Position numbers and translations under genes: made by a program. A stretch of DNA of 25,957 nucleotides. It comes from CAZQMX01 sp964594965. GTDB taxonomy: Bacteria > Patescibacteriota > Minisyncoccia > Portnoybacterales > UBA2143. The stretch covers positions 1-25,957 of the forward strand of contig CAZQMX010000009.1 of assembly GCA_964594965.1 (NCBI GenBank). The letters run 5' to 3'. Positions 1 through 6,520 of the stretch are shown piece after piece (the stretch's first letter is position 1; every line of letters starts with the position of its first letter). The notes beneath the pieces are model-generated. The model saw only the letters and a program-made list of their open reading frames with translations, was not told the origin of the DNA and searched no databases.

Positions 1-48
1 AAGGATCTTGTAGAGAATCAATAGATTCTTCACTTCGTTCAGAATGAC
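1..48. repeat. Right part of a GTCATCCTGAG-type inverted repeat, cut by the window edge
   Basis: The bases up to the GAATGAC at 42-48 match the right half of the complete copy before rplV (4007-4083): both share AAGGATCT, then AGATTCTTC, then CTTCGTTCAGAATGAC or a close variant. The left arm lies outside the window. The repeat ends 10 nt before the likely rpsJ start, so it forms the rpsJ leader. Confidence 0.7.
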
Positions 49-58
49 ATATTTAAAG

Positions 59-391
59 ATGGCACCTAAAAAAGAAGAAGATATTAAGCAGAAAATTCGT
101 ATCCGAATCCAGGCATACGATCACAAACTTATTGACCAGTCGGTAAAACAGATTATCGAAGTAGTTAATCGTTATGGAGCAGAAATAGTTGGACCGGTTC
201 CCTTACCGACTGAAACTCATAAGTATACTGTCAATCGCTCTACTTTTGTTCATAAGGATTCTCGCGAGCAGTACGAAATGAGAGTTCACAAAAGATTGAT
301 TGATATTATCAATCCTGGAGCAAAGGTAATTGACTCTTTGATGGAATTAAGTCTTCCGGCAGGCGTTGATGTTGAAATTAAAATGATGTAA
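59..391 (+). CDS. rpsJ: 30S ribosomal protein S10
   Basis: This is S10, a 30S head protein and also the NusE antitermination factor, here about 110 residues. The family signature is clear: the N-terminal IRIRIQAYDHKLID strand-helix, then GPVPLPT, then the RSTFVHKDSREQYEMR loop and a C-terminal LPAGVDVEIK strand. An in-frame ATG at 44 exists, but its first codons are the end of an intergenic repeat, so the start at 59 (MAPKKEED) is preferred. It heads the S10 operon as usual. The gap to rplC is unusually long, about 240 nt, and holds a terminator-like hairpin and a compound repeat, so S10 may be partly uncoupled from the downstream genes. Confidence 0.95.
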   Translation: MAPKKEEDIKQKIRIRIQAYDHKLIDQSVKQIIEVVNRYGAEIVGPVPLPTETHKYTVNRSTFVHKDSREQYEMRVHKRLIDIINPGAKVIDSLMELSLPAGVDVEIKMM

Positions 392-425
392 CGCACGATT
401 GGATGACAGGGATTAGTTTTCTTTT

Positions 426-449
426 AACCGGGGACAGTCCCCGGTTTTT
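426..449 (+). terminator. Intrinsic-terminator-like hairpin between rpsJ and rplC
   Basis: A near-perfect stem with left arm AACCGGGGA and right arm TCCCCGGTT encloses a 3-nt loop and runs into five T. It has the form of a Rho-independent terminator, 34 nt after the rpsJ stop. It could terminate, attenuate or stabilise the rpsJ 3' end. It may also be a dispersed palindrome, since similar ones are common in such genomes. Confidence 0.6.
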
Positions 450-455
450 ACTTGT

Positions 456-625
456 AAGGGCTTTGTCTGAAATCTTGAGCCAAAGGCGACAAGATTTCAG
501 AAACAAAACCTTTACCCCGCCCCCCAGGTTCTAACTTTTACTCTTTAATCTTCGTTAGGGCATAGGGGGCGGGGTGCTCAGATTTAAAACTAAATTTTCT
601 TTGTCAAAATGACTCGAAAATTTAG
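456..625 (+). repeat. Compound hairpin element, copy 1 (rplC leader)
   Basis: Three parts occur in order. First is a hairpin framed by AAGGGCTTTGT and ACAAAACCTT, with an inner 11-bp perfect stem CTGAAATCTTG/CAAGATTTCAG. Second is a GC hairpin from ACCCCGCCCCC at 514 to GGGGGCGGGGT ending at 575. Third is an AT hairpin CTAAATTTTC (590-599)/GAAAATTTAG (616-625) ending 6 nt before the rplC ATG. The same plan recurs before rplB, rpsC and rplN. No gene is seen in this stretch. Confidence 0.85.
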
Positions 626-631
626 ATAAAT

Positions 632-1396
632 ATGGCAAAATTCATATTAGGTAAAAAAATTGGTATGAGTCAGGTTTTTGATGAAAACGGTCAAGTTGTT
701 CCAGTGACCTTAGTTGAGGCTGGGCCTTGTCCGGTTGTTTTCGTTAAAACAGAGGAAAAAGACGGTTATTCTGCAGTTCAGATTGGTTTTGATAATATTA
801 AGGAAAAAAATGTCAGAAAGCCCCAAAAAGGGCATTTTAAAAAAGCCGGCTTAAAAAAGAATTACCGTTATTTAAAAGAATTCAAAAACAGCGATTTGAA
901 AATCAATGACATTATTAAGGTCTCAATTTTTAATCAGGGGGAAATAGTCCGTGTTTCCGGGATTTCCAAAGGAAAAGGATTCCAAGGAGTAGTTAAAAGA
1001 CATGGTTTCTCCGGATTCCCGGCATCCCACGGAACAAAGCACGGCCTCAGGGCACCTGGTTCAATTGGTTCAGCTTTTCCTCAAAGAGTTTTTAAGGGTA
1101 AGAAAATGGCCGGACGGATGGGAAACGACCGAATAACAGTCGAGGGATTGAAGATCGCCCAGATTGATGAGGAAGAAAACCTTTTGGCCGTTAAAGGAGC
1201 AATTCCAGGAAGGCCTGGGACTCTTTTGGAGATTATTACAACCAAAGAAATTGAGACTGTTCAGGAAGAAGAACAGGAAAAGACCGTTGCCGCTTTAGAA
1301 CAAATGGAAAAAGAAGCCCAGGAAAAGAAAGGCGGCAAAAAGGAAGAAAAGCCAAAGGAAGAAAAAAAGGAAGATAAACCAAAAGAAGATAAATGA
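632..1396 (+). CDS. rplC: 50S ribosomal protein L3 with charged C-terminal tail
   Basis: L3 binds the 3' end of 23S rRNA near the peptidyl-transferase centre and starts 50S assembly. The family motifs are present: FILGKKIGMSQVF at the N terminus, the KGKGFQGVVKRHGFSG loop, SHGTKHGLRAPGSIG, and GKKMAGRMGNDRITV. At 254 residues it is about 45 longer than usual. The extra part, from about residue 210, is a lysine/glutamate-rich low-complexity tail ending in KPKEDK. The ATG lies just after an AT hairpin and has no clear Shine-Dalgarno. The stop overlaps the rplD start by 4 nt (ATGA), implying translational coupling. Confidence 0.97.
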   Translation: MAKFILGKKIGMSQVFDENGQVVPVTLVEAGPCPVVFVKTEEKDGYSAVQIGFDNIKEKNVRKPQKGHFKKAGLKKNYRYLKEFKNSDLKINDIIKVSIFNQGEIVRVSGISKGKGFQGVVKRHGFSGFPASHGTKHGLRAPGSIGSAFPQRVFKGKKMAGRMGNDRITVEGLKIAQIDEEENLLAVKGAIPGRPGTLLEIITTKEIETVQEEEQEKTVAALEQMEKEAQEKKGGKKEEKPKEEKKEDKPKEDK

Positions 1397-2091
1397 AAGA
1401 AATAGTTTACAATCAAAAAGGTGAAGAAGTTTCAAAAACGGATTTACCCGAAGATATTTTTGGATTAGAAATTAATGATGACTTGGTTCATCAGGCAGCT
1501 GTCGCCCAGATGGCTAATTCAAGAAAAGTTATCGCCCACACCAAAGACAGAAGCGAAAAAAGGGGTGGTGGAAGAAAACCCTGGCGACAAAAAGGAACCG
1601 GCCGAGCCAGGCACGGTTCAATCCGTTCGCCAATCTGGAAAGGCGGCGGAGTAACTTTTGGACCAACCAAAGAAAGAGTTTTTTCCAAGAAGGTTAATAA
1701 GAAGGTCAAAAGAAAAGCTCTTTGTATGGTTTTATCGTCCAAGGTTAGGGATAAGGAATTAGTTTTAATTGATAATCTTGAAATTAGCGAGATTAAAACA
1801 AAGAAAATGAGTCAGTTTCTAGTTAATTTATCAAAAAAGATTAAAAAAGATTTGAATAAAGGAACATTAATCATTTCACCCAAAAAGGATGAAAAAATAT
1901 CACGGGCTAGCCGCAATATTCCAAAAATCAAAGTAATCGGAGCAAATAATTTAAATATTTTAGATATATTGTCGTATAAATATCTATTGCTTTCACAGCC
2001 CCAGGATATAATTGGTTTAATAAGAGAAACATATATGAAAAATGTCAAAGCTCAAAGCTCAAATATCAAATCAAATCTAAAATCCAAATGA
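1393..2091 (+). CDS. rplD: 50S ribosomal protein L4
   Basis: L4 is a primary 23S rRNA binder lining the exit tunnel; in E. coli it also represses the S10 operon. The conserved tunnel loop is clear (KRGGGRKPWRQKGTGRARHGSIRSPIWKGGG is the family core, at about residues 56-86), and an alpha/beta C-terminal domain follows. The length of 232 residues is slightly above normal. The last 15-17 residues, after YMKN, are poor in family similarity and rich in S, N and K. They are encoded by the left arm of an intergenic inverted repeat, so the tail looks acquired. The start is coupled to the rplC stop by ATGA. Confidence 0.97.
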   Translation: MKEIVYNQKGEEVSKTDLPEDIFGLEINDDLVHQAAVAQMANSRKVIAHTKDRSEKRGGGRKPWRQKGTGRARHGSIRSPIWKGGGVTFGPTKERVFSKKVNKKVKRKALCMVLSSKVRDKELVLIDNLEISEIKTKKMSQFLVNLSKKIKKDLNKGTLIISPKKDEKISRASRNIPKIKVIGANNLNILDILSYKYLLLSQPQDIIGLIRETYMKNVKAQSSNIKSNLKSK

Positions 2092-2172
2092 CTAAATTAA
2101 ATTAATTCATTTGACATTTATGAATTTGACATTGATTTGGAACAATTTGGATTTTGACATTTGGATTTATAA
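2038..2172. repeat. AAATCCAAAT/ATTTGACAT inverted repeat spanning the rplD end and the rplD-rplW gap
   Basis: The left arm contains ATGTCAAAGCTCAAA and AAAATCCAAATG; the right arm contains CATTTGACAT, ATTTGGATTTTGACAT and TTTGGATTT, which are the inverse words. The left arm is read as the last codons of rplD; the right arm ends 6 nt before the rplW ATG. It is short, AT-rich and without an ORF, which fits a dispersed non-autonomous intergenic repeat. Confidence 0.7.
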
Positions 2173-2178
2173 AATAAT

Positions 2179-2610
2179 ATGACTTTGTTAGACAAATTTA
2201 GAAAGAAACCAAAGAAAGTAGAAAAAAAACTTATTAAGAAAGAAAAGTCTGTTTTGGATGAAAAGAAAAAAGAAAAGCCAAAGCCAATCCCTGCCAAAAC
2301 AAGCAAAAAGGCATCTCTCAACGCCTACCGGATTATTAAAAGACCCCATATTACAGAAAAAGCTGCTTTTCTGGCTGAAAAAAACAAGTATGTTTTCCGG
2401 ATTTACCCGAGGGCTAATAAGACGGAGGTTAAGAAAGTTATTCAATCTCTTTACGGAGTTAGGGTTGATAATGTCCATATTGTTCATTCAGCGCCAAAGA
2501 AAAGAAGATTGGGCAGAAGCCAGGGTTTCAGGCATGGATTAAAAAAAGGATTCAAAAAGGCAATTGTTACCCTGAGAGAAGGGGATAAAATAGAGTTATT
2601 GCCAAGATGA
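2179..2610 (+). CDS. rplW: 50S ribosomal protein L23 with N-terminal extension
   Basis: L23 sits at the tunnel exit, where signal recognition particle and trigger factor dock. The core begins near residue 50 with YRIIKRPHITEKA and continues through KYVFRIYPRANKTEVKKVIQSLYGV, all family hallmarks, and ends REGDKIELLPR. At 143 residues it is about 45 longer than normal. The extra part is an N-terminal lysine-rich segment (MTLLDKFRKKPKKVEKK onward) that looks disordered. The first ATG is taken because the extension keeps the same lysine-rich style as the rplC and rplV tails. A later start cannot be excluded, since there is no Shine-Dalgarno to decide. Confidence 0.95.
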   Translation: MTLLDKFRKKPKKVEKKLIKKEKSVLDEKKKEKPKPIPAKTSKKASLNAYRIIKRPHITEKAAFLAEKNKYVFRIYPRANKTEVKKVIQSLYGVRVDNVHIVHSAPKKRRLGRSQGFRHGLKKGFKKAIVTLREGDKIELLPR

Positions 2611-2820
2611 AGAACTGGCTCTAAATTCCATCAGGAATTTAGCCAAGCAGTTCTTTACCCCGCCCCCTATACTCTAGTTCAATAGTTAAATAAGAGTTAG
2701 ATAGAAAAATAGACTAATATATATAGCTTAAAAGAGAGCTAGGGCATAGGGGGCGGGGTGCAAGATTTTCTAACAACTCAGCGTCGCAAACAAGTTTGCT
2801 TGCTTCGTTGAGAAAACTAG
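2611..2820 (+). repeat. Compound hairpin element, copy 2 (rplB leader)
   Basis: It begins directly after the rplW stop. The first hairpin pairs AGAACTGGCTCTAAATTCC with GGAATTTAGCC...CAGTTCT. The GC hairpin runs from ACCCCGCCCCCTAT at 2657 to ATAGGGGGCGGGGT ending at 2759, with the longest and most AT-rich loop of the family. A weaker third hairpin around GCAAAC/GTTTGC and TTTTCT/AGAAAA follows and ends at CTAGC, immediately before the rplB ATG. No Shine-Dalgarno is seen. Confidence 0.85.
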
Positions 2821-2821
2821 C

Positions 2822-3664
2822 ATGAAAAGACACAAACCAACCAGTCCGGGAAGAAGAGGAATGACATCAGTTGACTATTCTTCCCTAAACAAGAAAAAAC
2901 CAGAAAGAAAATTAACTAAAAAGTTAAATAAGAAATCTGGCCGGGGTTATCGTGGCCGGATAACAACCAGGCATAAGGGCGGCGGTCATAAGAGAAAATA
3001 TCGGTTGATTGATTTCAAGAGACATGATAAGTTGGGTATTCCTGCTAAAGTCGCTTCCGTTGAATATGATCCAAATCGGACCGCTTTTATTGCCCTGCTT
3101 CATTACCAGGATGGGGAAAAAAGATATATCCTTGCCCCGGAAGGATTAAAAACCGGCCGGGAAGTAATTTGTCAGGAAAAAACTTCTCTTAAAATTGGCA
3201 ATCGGATGCATCTAATTAATATTTCCCCCGGAACCCAGGTCTATAACGCCGAACTAATGCCTATGAAAGGCGGTCAAATAGCCCGGAGCGCCGGTAATTA
3301 TCTCCAGGTCATGTCTCATGATAATGGCTATACCCAGTTAAAAATGTCTTCTGGTGAGATAAGATTAGTTCAGGATAAGTGTTTTGCCAGTATTGGCCAG
3401 TTAAGTAATTTAGAACATGGTATTGTTGTTGTTGGCAAAGCCGGACGGAGCCGCTGGCTCGGTCGCCGGCCAACCGTCAGAGGTTCAGCCATGAATCCGG
3501 TTGACCACCCTCATGGTGGTGGGGAAAACCGGCAGCCAATTGGTTTAAGAAAAGGACCAAAAACACCTTGGGGCAAATTAGCTTACGGAGTTAAAACCAG
3601 AAGAAAGAAAATCAGCAGCAAGTTAATTATTAAAAGAAGAGTTAAAAAGAAAAGAAAAAAGTAA
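2822..3664 (+). CDS. rplB: 50S ribosomal protein L2
   Basis: L2 is needed for subunit association and peptidyl-transferase function. The 280-residue length and the motifs are standard: MKRHKPTSPGRRG at the N terminus, GRITTRHKGGGHKRKYR, the OB-fold region with ASVEYDPNRTAFIALLHY, and the invariant HPHGGGE segment carrying the catalytically important histidine. It ends in a basic KKRKK tail. The start codon abuts the end of a compound hairpin element. One base separates its stop from the rpsS ATG, so the two are likely coupled. Confidence 0.98.
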   Translation: MKRHKPTSPGRRGMTSVDYSSLNKKKPERKLTKKLNKKSGRGYRGRITTRHKGGGHKRKYRLIDFKRHDKLGIPAKVASVEYDPNRTAFIALLHYQDGEKRYILAPEGLKTGREVICQEKTSLKIGNRMHLINISPGTQVYNAELMPMKGGQIARSAGNYLQVMSHDNGYTQLKMSSGEIRLVQDKCFASIGQLSNLEHGIVVVGKAGRSRWLGRRPTVRGSAMNPVDHPHGGGENRQPIGLRKGPKTPWGKLAYGVKTRRKKISSKLIIKRRVKKKRKK

Positions 3665-3665
3665 C

Positions 3666-3971
3666 ATGAGTAGAAGTCTAAAAAAGGGTCCCTATGTTGA
3701 CCCAAAATTACTGAAAAAAATATCTAATTTAAAATCCGGCGACAAGACCGTTATTAAAACCTGGTCGCGGGCTTGTTCAATTACTCCGGAAATGGTCGGC
3801 TATACTTTCGGCGTTCACAACGGCAAGGACCATATTTCTGTTTTTATCAGCGAAGATATGGTTGGTCATAAGTTAGGCGAATTCTCTCCGACCCGGAAGT
3901 TCATCAGACATGGCGGCAAGATACAAAAAGAACAGGAAATCGCTGCTAAGCAGAAAGGAGCTGGGAAATGA
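3666..3971 (+). CDS. rpsS: 30S ribosomal protein S19
   Basis: S19 is a 30S head protein contacting S13 and the intersubunit bridge. Hallmarks are MSRSLKKGPYVDPKLLKK at the start, IKTWSRACSITPEMVGYTFGVHNGK in the middle, and VGHKLGEFSPTRKF near the C terminus. The 101-residue length is normal. It follows rplB after one base and is followed by a hairpin/repeat leader for rplV rather than by direct coupling. Confidence 0.98.
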   Translation: MSRSLKKGPYVDPKLLKKISNLKSGDKTVIKTWSRACSITPEMVGYTFGVHNGKDHISVFISEDMVGHKLGEFSPTRKFIRHGGKIQKEQEIAAKQKGAGK

Positions 3972-3972
3972 C

Positions 3973-4083
3973 CATTTTGTCTGAATTTTTAATTCAGGTA
4001 CAAAATGTCATCCTGAGGAGCAAAGCGACGAAGGATCTATAACTAACAGAATCGACAGATTCTTCGCTAACGCTCAGAATGAC
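3973..4083. repeat. Hairpin plus GTCATCCTGAG inverted repeat (rplV leader)
   Basis: The first module is CATTTTGT (3973-3980) / ACAAAATG (4000-4007) enclosing CTGAATT/AATTCAG, the same TTTTGT-stem-ACAAAA plan as the compound elements. It is joined to a second element running from GTCATCCTGAGGAG (4007) to CGCTCAGAATGAC (4083), whose ends are inverted complements. The rplV ATG follows 2 nt later. A truncated copy of the second element precedes rpsJ. Confidence 0.8.
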
Positions 4084-4085
4084 TT

Positions 4086-4667
4086 ATGAAAACTATTGCT
4101 AAACTTCGCCATCTAAGAATATCACCGAGAAAAGTCAGATTAGTCACTGATCTGGTTAAAGGTTTGGATACTCTCAGAGCTCAGGAACAATTGAAGTTTT
4201 CAAGCAAAAGGGCAGCCCAACCAGTTTTGAAACTTTTGAATTCAGCTCTGGCTAATGCTCAGCATAATAGCGGACTAGAAAAAGATAATCTTTACATTGC
4301 CAGTATTTTGGTTGACCCGGGACCAAGTCTTAAGCGTTGGCGAGCCCGGGCCTATGGCAGAGCAGCCCAGATATTAAAAAGAACCAGTCATGTTACATTA
4401 GTTTTGGAAGAAAAAATACCATCAGTTTCAAAGAAAAAAATATCTCAAAAAGAAGAACCAATTGAAGAAATTAAAGGGAAAGAAGAGAAAGCCCCGACGC
4501 TCCGCCTAGAAAAGTCAGAGGTCGGGATCCCGACCCCGAAGGGTGTCGGGACAAGAGCGATTCCGCCAACGAAACCCTATGGTTCAACCCCCTCAGCCAA
4601 GAAAAGGTTTTTTAGTCGTCAAACCTTTGGCAACGCCAAAAAGATTTTTAGAAGAAAAAGTATTTAA
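4086..4667 (+). CDS. rplV: 50S ribosomal protein L22 with long C-terminal extension
   Basis: L22 spans the large subunit with a beta-hairpin lining the exit tunnel. The core (residues 1 to about 112) is typical: LRHLRISPRKVRLVTDLVKG, SALANAQHN, and the tunnel-hairpin region DPGPSLKRWRARAYGRAAQILKRTSHVTLVLEE. The protein is 193 residues, about 80 longer than usual. The tail is charged to residue 135. A segment encoded by a palindromic repeat (residues 146-156, EVGIPTPKGVGT region) follows, and the end is basic (KKIFRRKSI). The stop codon overlaps the first bases of compound element copy 3. Confidence 0.95.
   Translation: MKTIAKLRHLRISPRKVRLVTDLVKGLDTLRAQEQLKFSSKRAAQPVLKLLNSALANAQHNSGLEKDNLYIASILVDPGPSLKRWRARAYGRAAQILKRTSHVTLVLEEKIPSVSKKKISQKEEPIEEIKGKEEKAPTLRLEKSEVGIPTPKGVGTRAIPPTKPYGSTPSAKKRFFSRQTFGNAKKIFRRKSI
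4521..4552. repeat. Palindromic element inside the rplV tail
   Basis: A perfect 14-bp palindrome GTCGGGATCCCGAC (4521-4534) overlaps a hairpin TCCCGACCCC-GAAG-GGTGTCGGGA (4527-4551). It is GC-rich in an otherwise AT-rich tail and is read in frame as V146 to T156 of L22. It resembles an intergenic palindrome that has landed in coding sequence without breaking the frame. Confidence 0.7.
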
Positions 4668-4823
4668 GGGCTTTGTCTCCGCAGTACTGCGGAGTAGCAA
4701 AACCTTACCCCGCCCCCTATACTCTGGTTCAATTCATTGAGAAGAACTAGGGCATAGGGGGCGGGGTACAAGATTTTCTTGACTAAATTGATTTCGTTAA
4801 ATAAATTTAACTCATAAATTTAG
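4666..4823 (+). repeat. Compound hairpin element, copy 3 (rpsC leader)
   Basis: It starts on the rplV stop (TTTAAGGGCTTTGTC). The variable hairpin is a perfect 18-bp palindrome, CTCCGCAGTACTGCGGAG (4677-4694), framed by AAGGGCTTTGT and CAAAACCTT. The GC hairpin runs 4707-4767 (ACCCCGCCCCCTAT to ATAGGGGGCGGGGT). The AT hairpin CTAAATT (4783-4789)/AAATTTAG (4816-4823) ends 11 nt before the rpsC ATG. Confidence 0.88.
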
Positions 4824-4834
4824 AGAAAGTTAGT

Positions 4835-5515
4835 ATGGGACAAAAAGTTCATCCCTTCGCTTTCCGTTTAGGAATAATCAAGAACTGGAAATCGCGTTGG
4901 TTTAATAAAAAGAAATACAAGGACTTACTCGAGCAAGACCATATCTTGCGGAGTTTTATTGCCAAAAAACTGGAAAAAGCCGGCATTAATTCGGTTGAAA
5001 TAGAGCGTTCAGCTAATTTTGTCAATATCATTATCGAAACCGCTCGACCCGGATTGGTTATTGGCCGGGGAGGAACCGGAGTCGAGGATTTAAAAAAACA
5101 AATTAAGAATTTACTTCTTAAAAAAGACCCTTCTTTGGCTAAAACAGAAATTCGCTTAGAAATTGAAGAAGTCAGGCAGCCAACCGGCCAGGCAAATGTT
5201 GTTGCCTCTGATATGGCGTTCCAGATTGAAAAGAGAATGCCTTATCGCCGGGTAATGAAACAATCATTGGATAAAATTATGCAGAACAGGGATATTAAGG
5301 GAGCCAAAGTTATGATCAAAGGCAGGTTAAACGGAGCTTTAATTGCCCGAAAAGAATGGCTGAAAGATGGTAAAATTCCTCTTCAGAACCTGCGGGCTGA
5401 TATTGACTATGCTTCGGCAACTGCCTACACTACCTACGGAACAGTTGGAATAAAGGTCTGGATTTACAAAGGGGAAATCTTTAATTATGTTGCAACCCAA
5501 AAAAGTAAAACATAG
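4835..5515 (+). CDS. rpsC: 30S ribosomal protein S3
   Basis: S3 lines the mRNA entry channel of the 30S. The start MGQKVHPFAFRLGI is the family start. A type II KH domain with the GxxG loop (LVIGRGGTGVEDLKKQI) lies near residues 70-90. The C-terminal domain has MPYRRVMKQSLDKIM, GAKVMIKGRLNGALIARKEW and the ADIDYASATAYTTYGTVGIKVWIYKGE end. The 226-residue length is normal. Its last 29 nt overlap the start of rplP in another frame, indicating tight coupling. Confidence 0.98.
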   Translation: MGQKVHPFAFRLGIIKNWKSRWFNKKKYKDLLEQDHILRSFIAKKLEKAGINSVEIERSANFVNIIIETARPGLVIGRGGTGVEDLKKQIKNLLLKKDPSLAKTEIRLEIEEVRQPTGQANVVASDMAFQIEKRMPYRRVMKQSLDKIMQNRDIKGAKVMIKGRLNGALIARKEWLKDGKIPLQNLRADIDYASATAYTTYGTVGIKVWIYKGEIFNYVATQKSKT

Positions 5516-5900
5516 GAAGTGGCAAAGAGGAAGAAGAAAAGGAAAAGGAATGGAAACTCGGGGAACGGAGATTTCCTTTGGTTCTTATGCCCTTAAGGCA
5601 ACAACCAGCGCCTGGCTAACTGCCAGACAGATTGAAGCCGCTCGAAGGGCAATGACCAGATATGTCCAGCGGGGAGGAAAAATTTGGATAAGAATCTTTC
5701 CTGATAAACCCATAACCCTTAAACCCAACGAGGTTAAAATGGGCGGGGGTAAAGGAAGTGTTGATCACTATGTTGCTATGATCAGGCCTGGTCGGATAAT
5801 CTTTGAGATGGATGGCGTTCCGGAAGAACTGGCTAAAGAAGCTATGCGTCGAGCCGGTCATAAACTCCCTTTTAGAACTAAATTCATCACTCGAACATGA
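5487..5900 (+). CDS. rplP: 50S ribosomal protein L16
   Basis: L16 organises the A-site tRNA elbow region of the 50S. The protein starts MLQPKKVKHRKWQRGR, as L16 proteins do, so the start 29 nt inside rpsC is accepted. Later motifs are SFGSYALKATTSAWLTARQIEAARRAMTRYVQRGGKIWIRIFPDKP, VKMGGGKGSVDHYVA and EAMRRAGHKLPF. The length of 137 residues is normal. The stop overlaps the rpmC ATG by 4 nt. Confidence 0.97.
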   Translation: MLQPKKVKHRKWQRGRRKGKGMETRGTEISFGSYALKATTSAWLTARQIEAARRAMTRYVQRGGKIWIRIFPDKPITLKPNEVKMGGGKGSVDHYVAMIRPGRIIFEMDGVPEELAKEAMRRAGHKLPFRTKFITRT

Positions 5901-6088
5901 AGATAAAAGAACTCCGCCAGAAAAGTAAAAAAGAATTAAGTGATTTACTTAAAGAAAATCGTCGAAAAGTCGGTCAGTTGCAATTTGACCTGGCTTCAAA
6001 GAAACTCAAGAATGTCAGGCAAGTCAGGGAATTAAGAAGAGACATTGCCCGAACTATAACCATTTTAAAAGAAAAAGATGAAGGATAA
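5897..6088 (+). CDS. rpmC: 50S ribosomal protein L29
   Basis: L29 is a small helical-hairpin protein near the tunnel exit next to L23. The sequence MKIKELRQKSKKELSDLL, then QLQFDLASKKLKN and RELRRDIARTITIL, is the expected two-helix pattern; 63 residues is the usual size. It overlaps rplP by 4 nt and rpsQ by 11 nt, in the conserved rplP-rpmC-rpsQ order. Confidence 0.95.
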   Translation: MKIKELRQKSKKELSDLLKENRRKVGQLQFDLASKKLKNVRQVRELRRDIARTITILKEKDEG

Positions 6089-6383
6089 AAAAGAGAAACA
6101 AATCAAAAAAGAGTCAGAACCGAAAAAGACAGGACGGCTTCTTAAGGGTGTTGTTCTAAGTGATAAAATGGACAAAACTATTGTTGTTTTGGTTAATCGA
6201 TACAAAGAACATCCTAAATACAGAAAAAGATACAAAGTTTCAAAAAAATACAAGGTTGATGATCAAAAAAATCAATACAAAAAAGGAGATAAAGTTGTTA
6301 TTCAGGAAGCCAAGCCGATGAGTAAGAATAAGAAGTGGATTGTGAAGGGCTTGGTTCAAAATCGCGAGGCGAAGTCGAAGTGA
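6078..6383 (+). CDS. rpsQ: 30S ribosomal protein S17
   Basis: S17 is an OB-fold 16S rRNA binder. The core has GVVLSDKMDKTIVVLVNRYKEHPKYRKR, then the basic KVSKKYKVDD and GDKVVIQEAKPMSKNKKW segments. A lysine-rich N-terminal leader of about 18 residues raises the length to 101. The last 12 codons (GLVQNREAKSK) lie inside the left arm of compound element copy 4, so the C-terminus has been rewritten by, or co-evolved with, that repeat. It overlaps rpmC by 11 nt. Confidence 0.95.
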   Translation: MKDKKEKQIKKESEPKKTGRLLKGVVLSDKMDKTIVVLVNRYKEHPKYRKRYKVSKKYKVDDQKNQYKKGDKVVIQEAKPMSKNKKWIVKGLVQNREAKSK

Positions 6384-6520
6384 TTTTGAAAACCAAACCT
6401 TTACCCCGCCCCCTATGTTCTAATTCGATGTTAAAAGAAGAACTAGAGCATAGGGGGCGGGGTGCAAGATTTTAACACTAAAAATTCTTCGTTTAAAAAA
6501 ACTTGAATTTTTAGATAAAA
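6345..6520 (+). repeat. Compound hairpin element, copy 4 (overlaps the rpsQ end; rplN leader)
   Basis: The left hairpin pairs AAGGGCTTGGTT with AACCAAACCTT and TTCAAAATC with GATTTTGAA; its left arm is rpsQ coding sequence. The GC hairpin runs 6403-6463. The AT hairpin has perfect 10-bp arms CTAAAAATTC (6478-6487) and GAATTTTTAG (6505-6514), flanked by GATTTTA/TAAAATT. The rplN ATG follows after TAGC. Confidence 0.88.

Noticed and set aside
44..58. Earlier rpsJ start
   Set aside because: The ATG is the end of the GTCATCCTGAG repeat (GAATGAC); MAPKK at 59 fits better.
561..575. G-quadruplex in the GGGGGCGGGG arm
   Set aside because: Only two G runs per copy on a strand; pairing with the C-rich arm is the simpler structure.
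451..631. Known riboswitch or ribosomal-protein-binding leader before rplC
   Set aside because: No known consensus recognised, and the same element also precedes adk and gatC, which argues against one specific r-protein target.
1394..1396. Alternative genetic code with UGA as glycine
   Set aside because: TGA serves as the stop for several intact ribosomal genes at the expected length.
1491..2487. Minus-strand frames of 78-99 codons opposite rplD and rplW
   Set aside because: Antisense shadows of well-identified ribosomal genes with no independent signals.
4543..4740. 65-codon frame crossing the rplV end and compound element
   Set aside because: It overlaps rplV in another frame and reads through a hairpin element; no start signal.
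456..6520. Repeats as a CRISPR array
   Set aside because: Copies are far apart, separated by genes, internally palindromic and of variable length; no regular spacers or cas genes.
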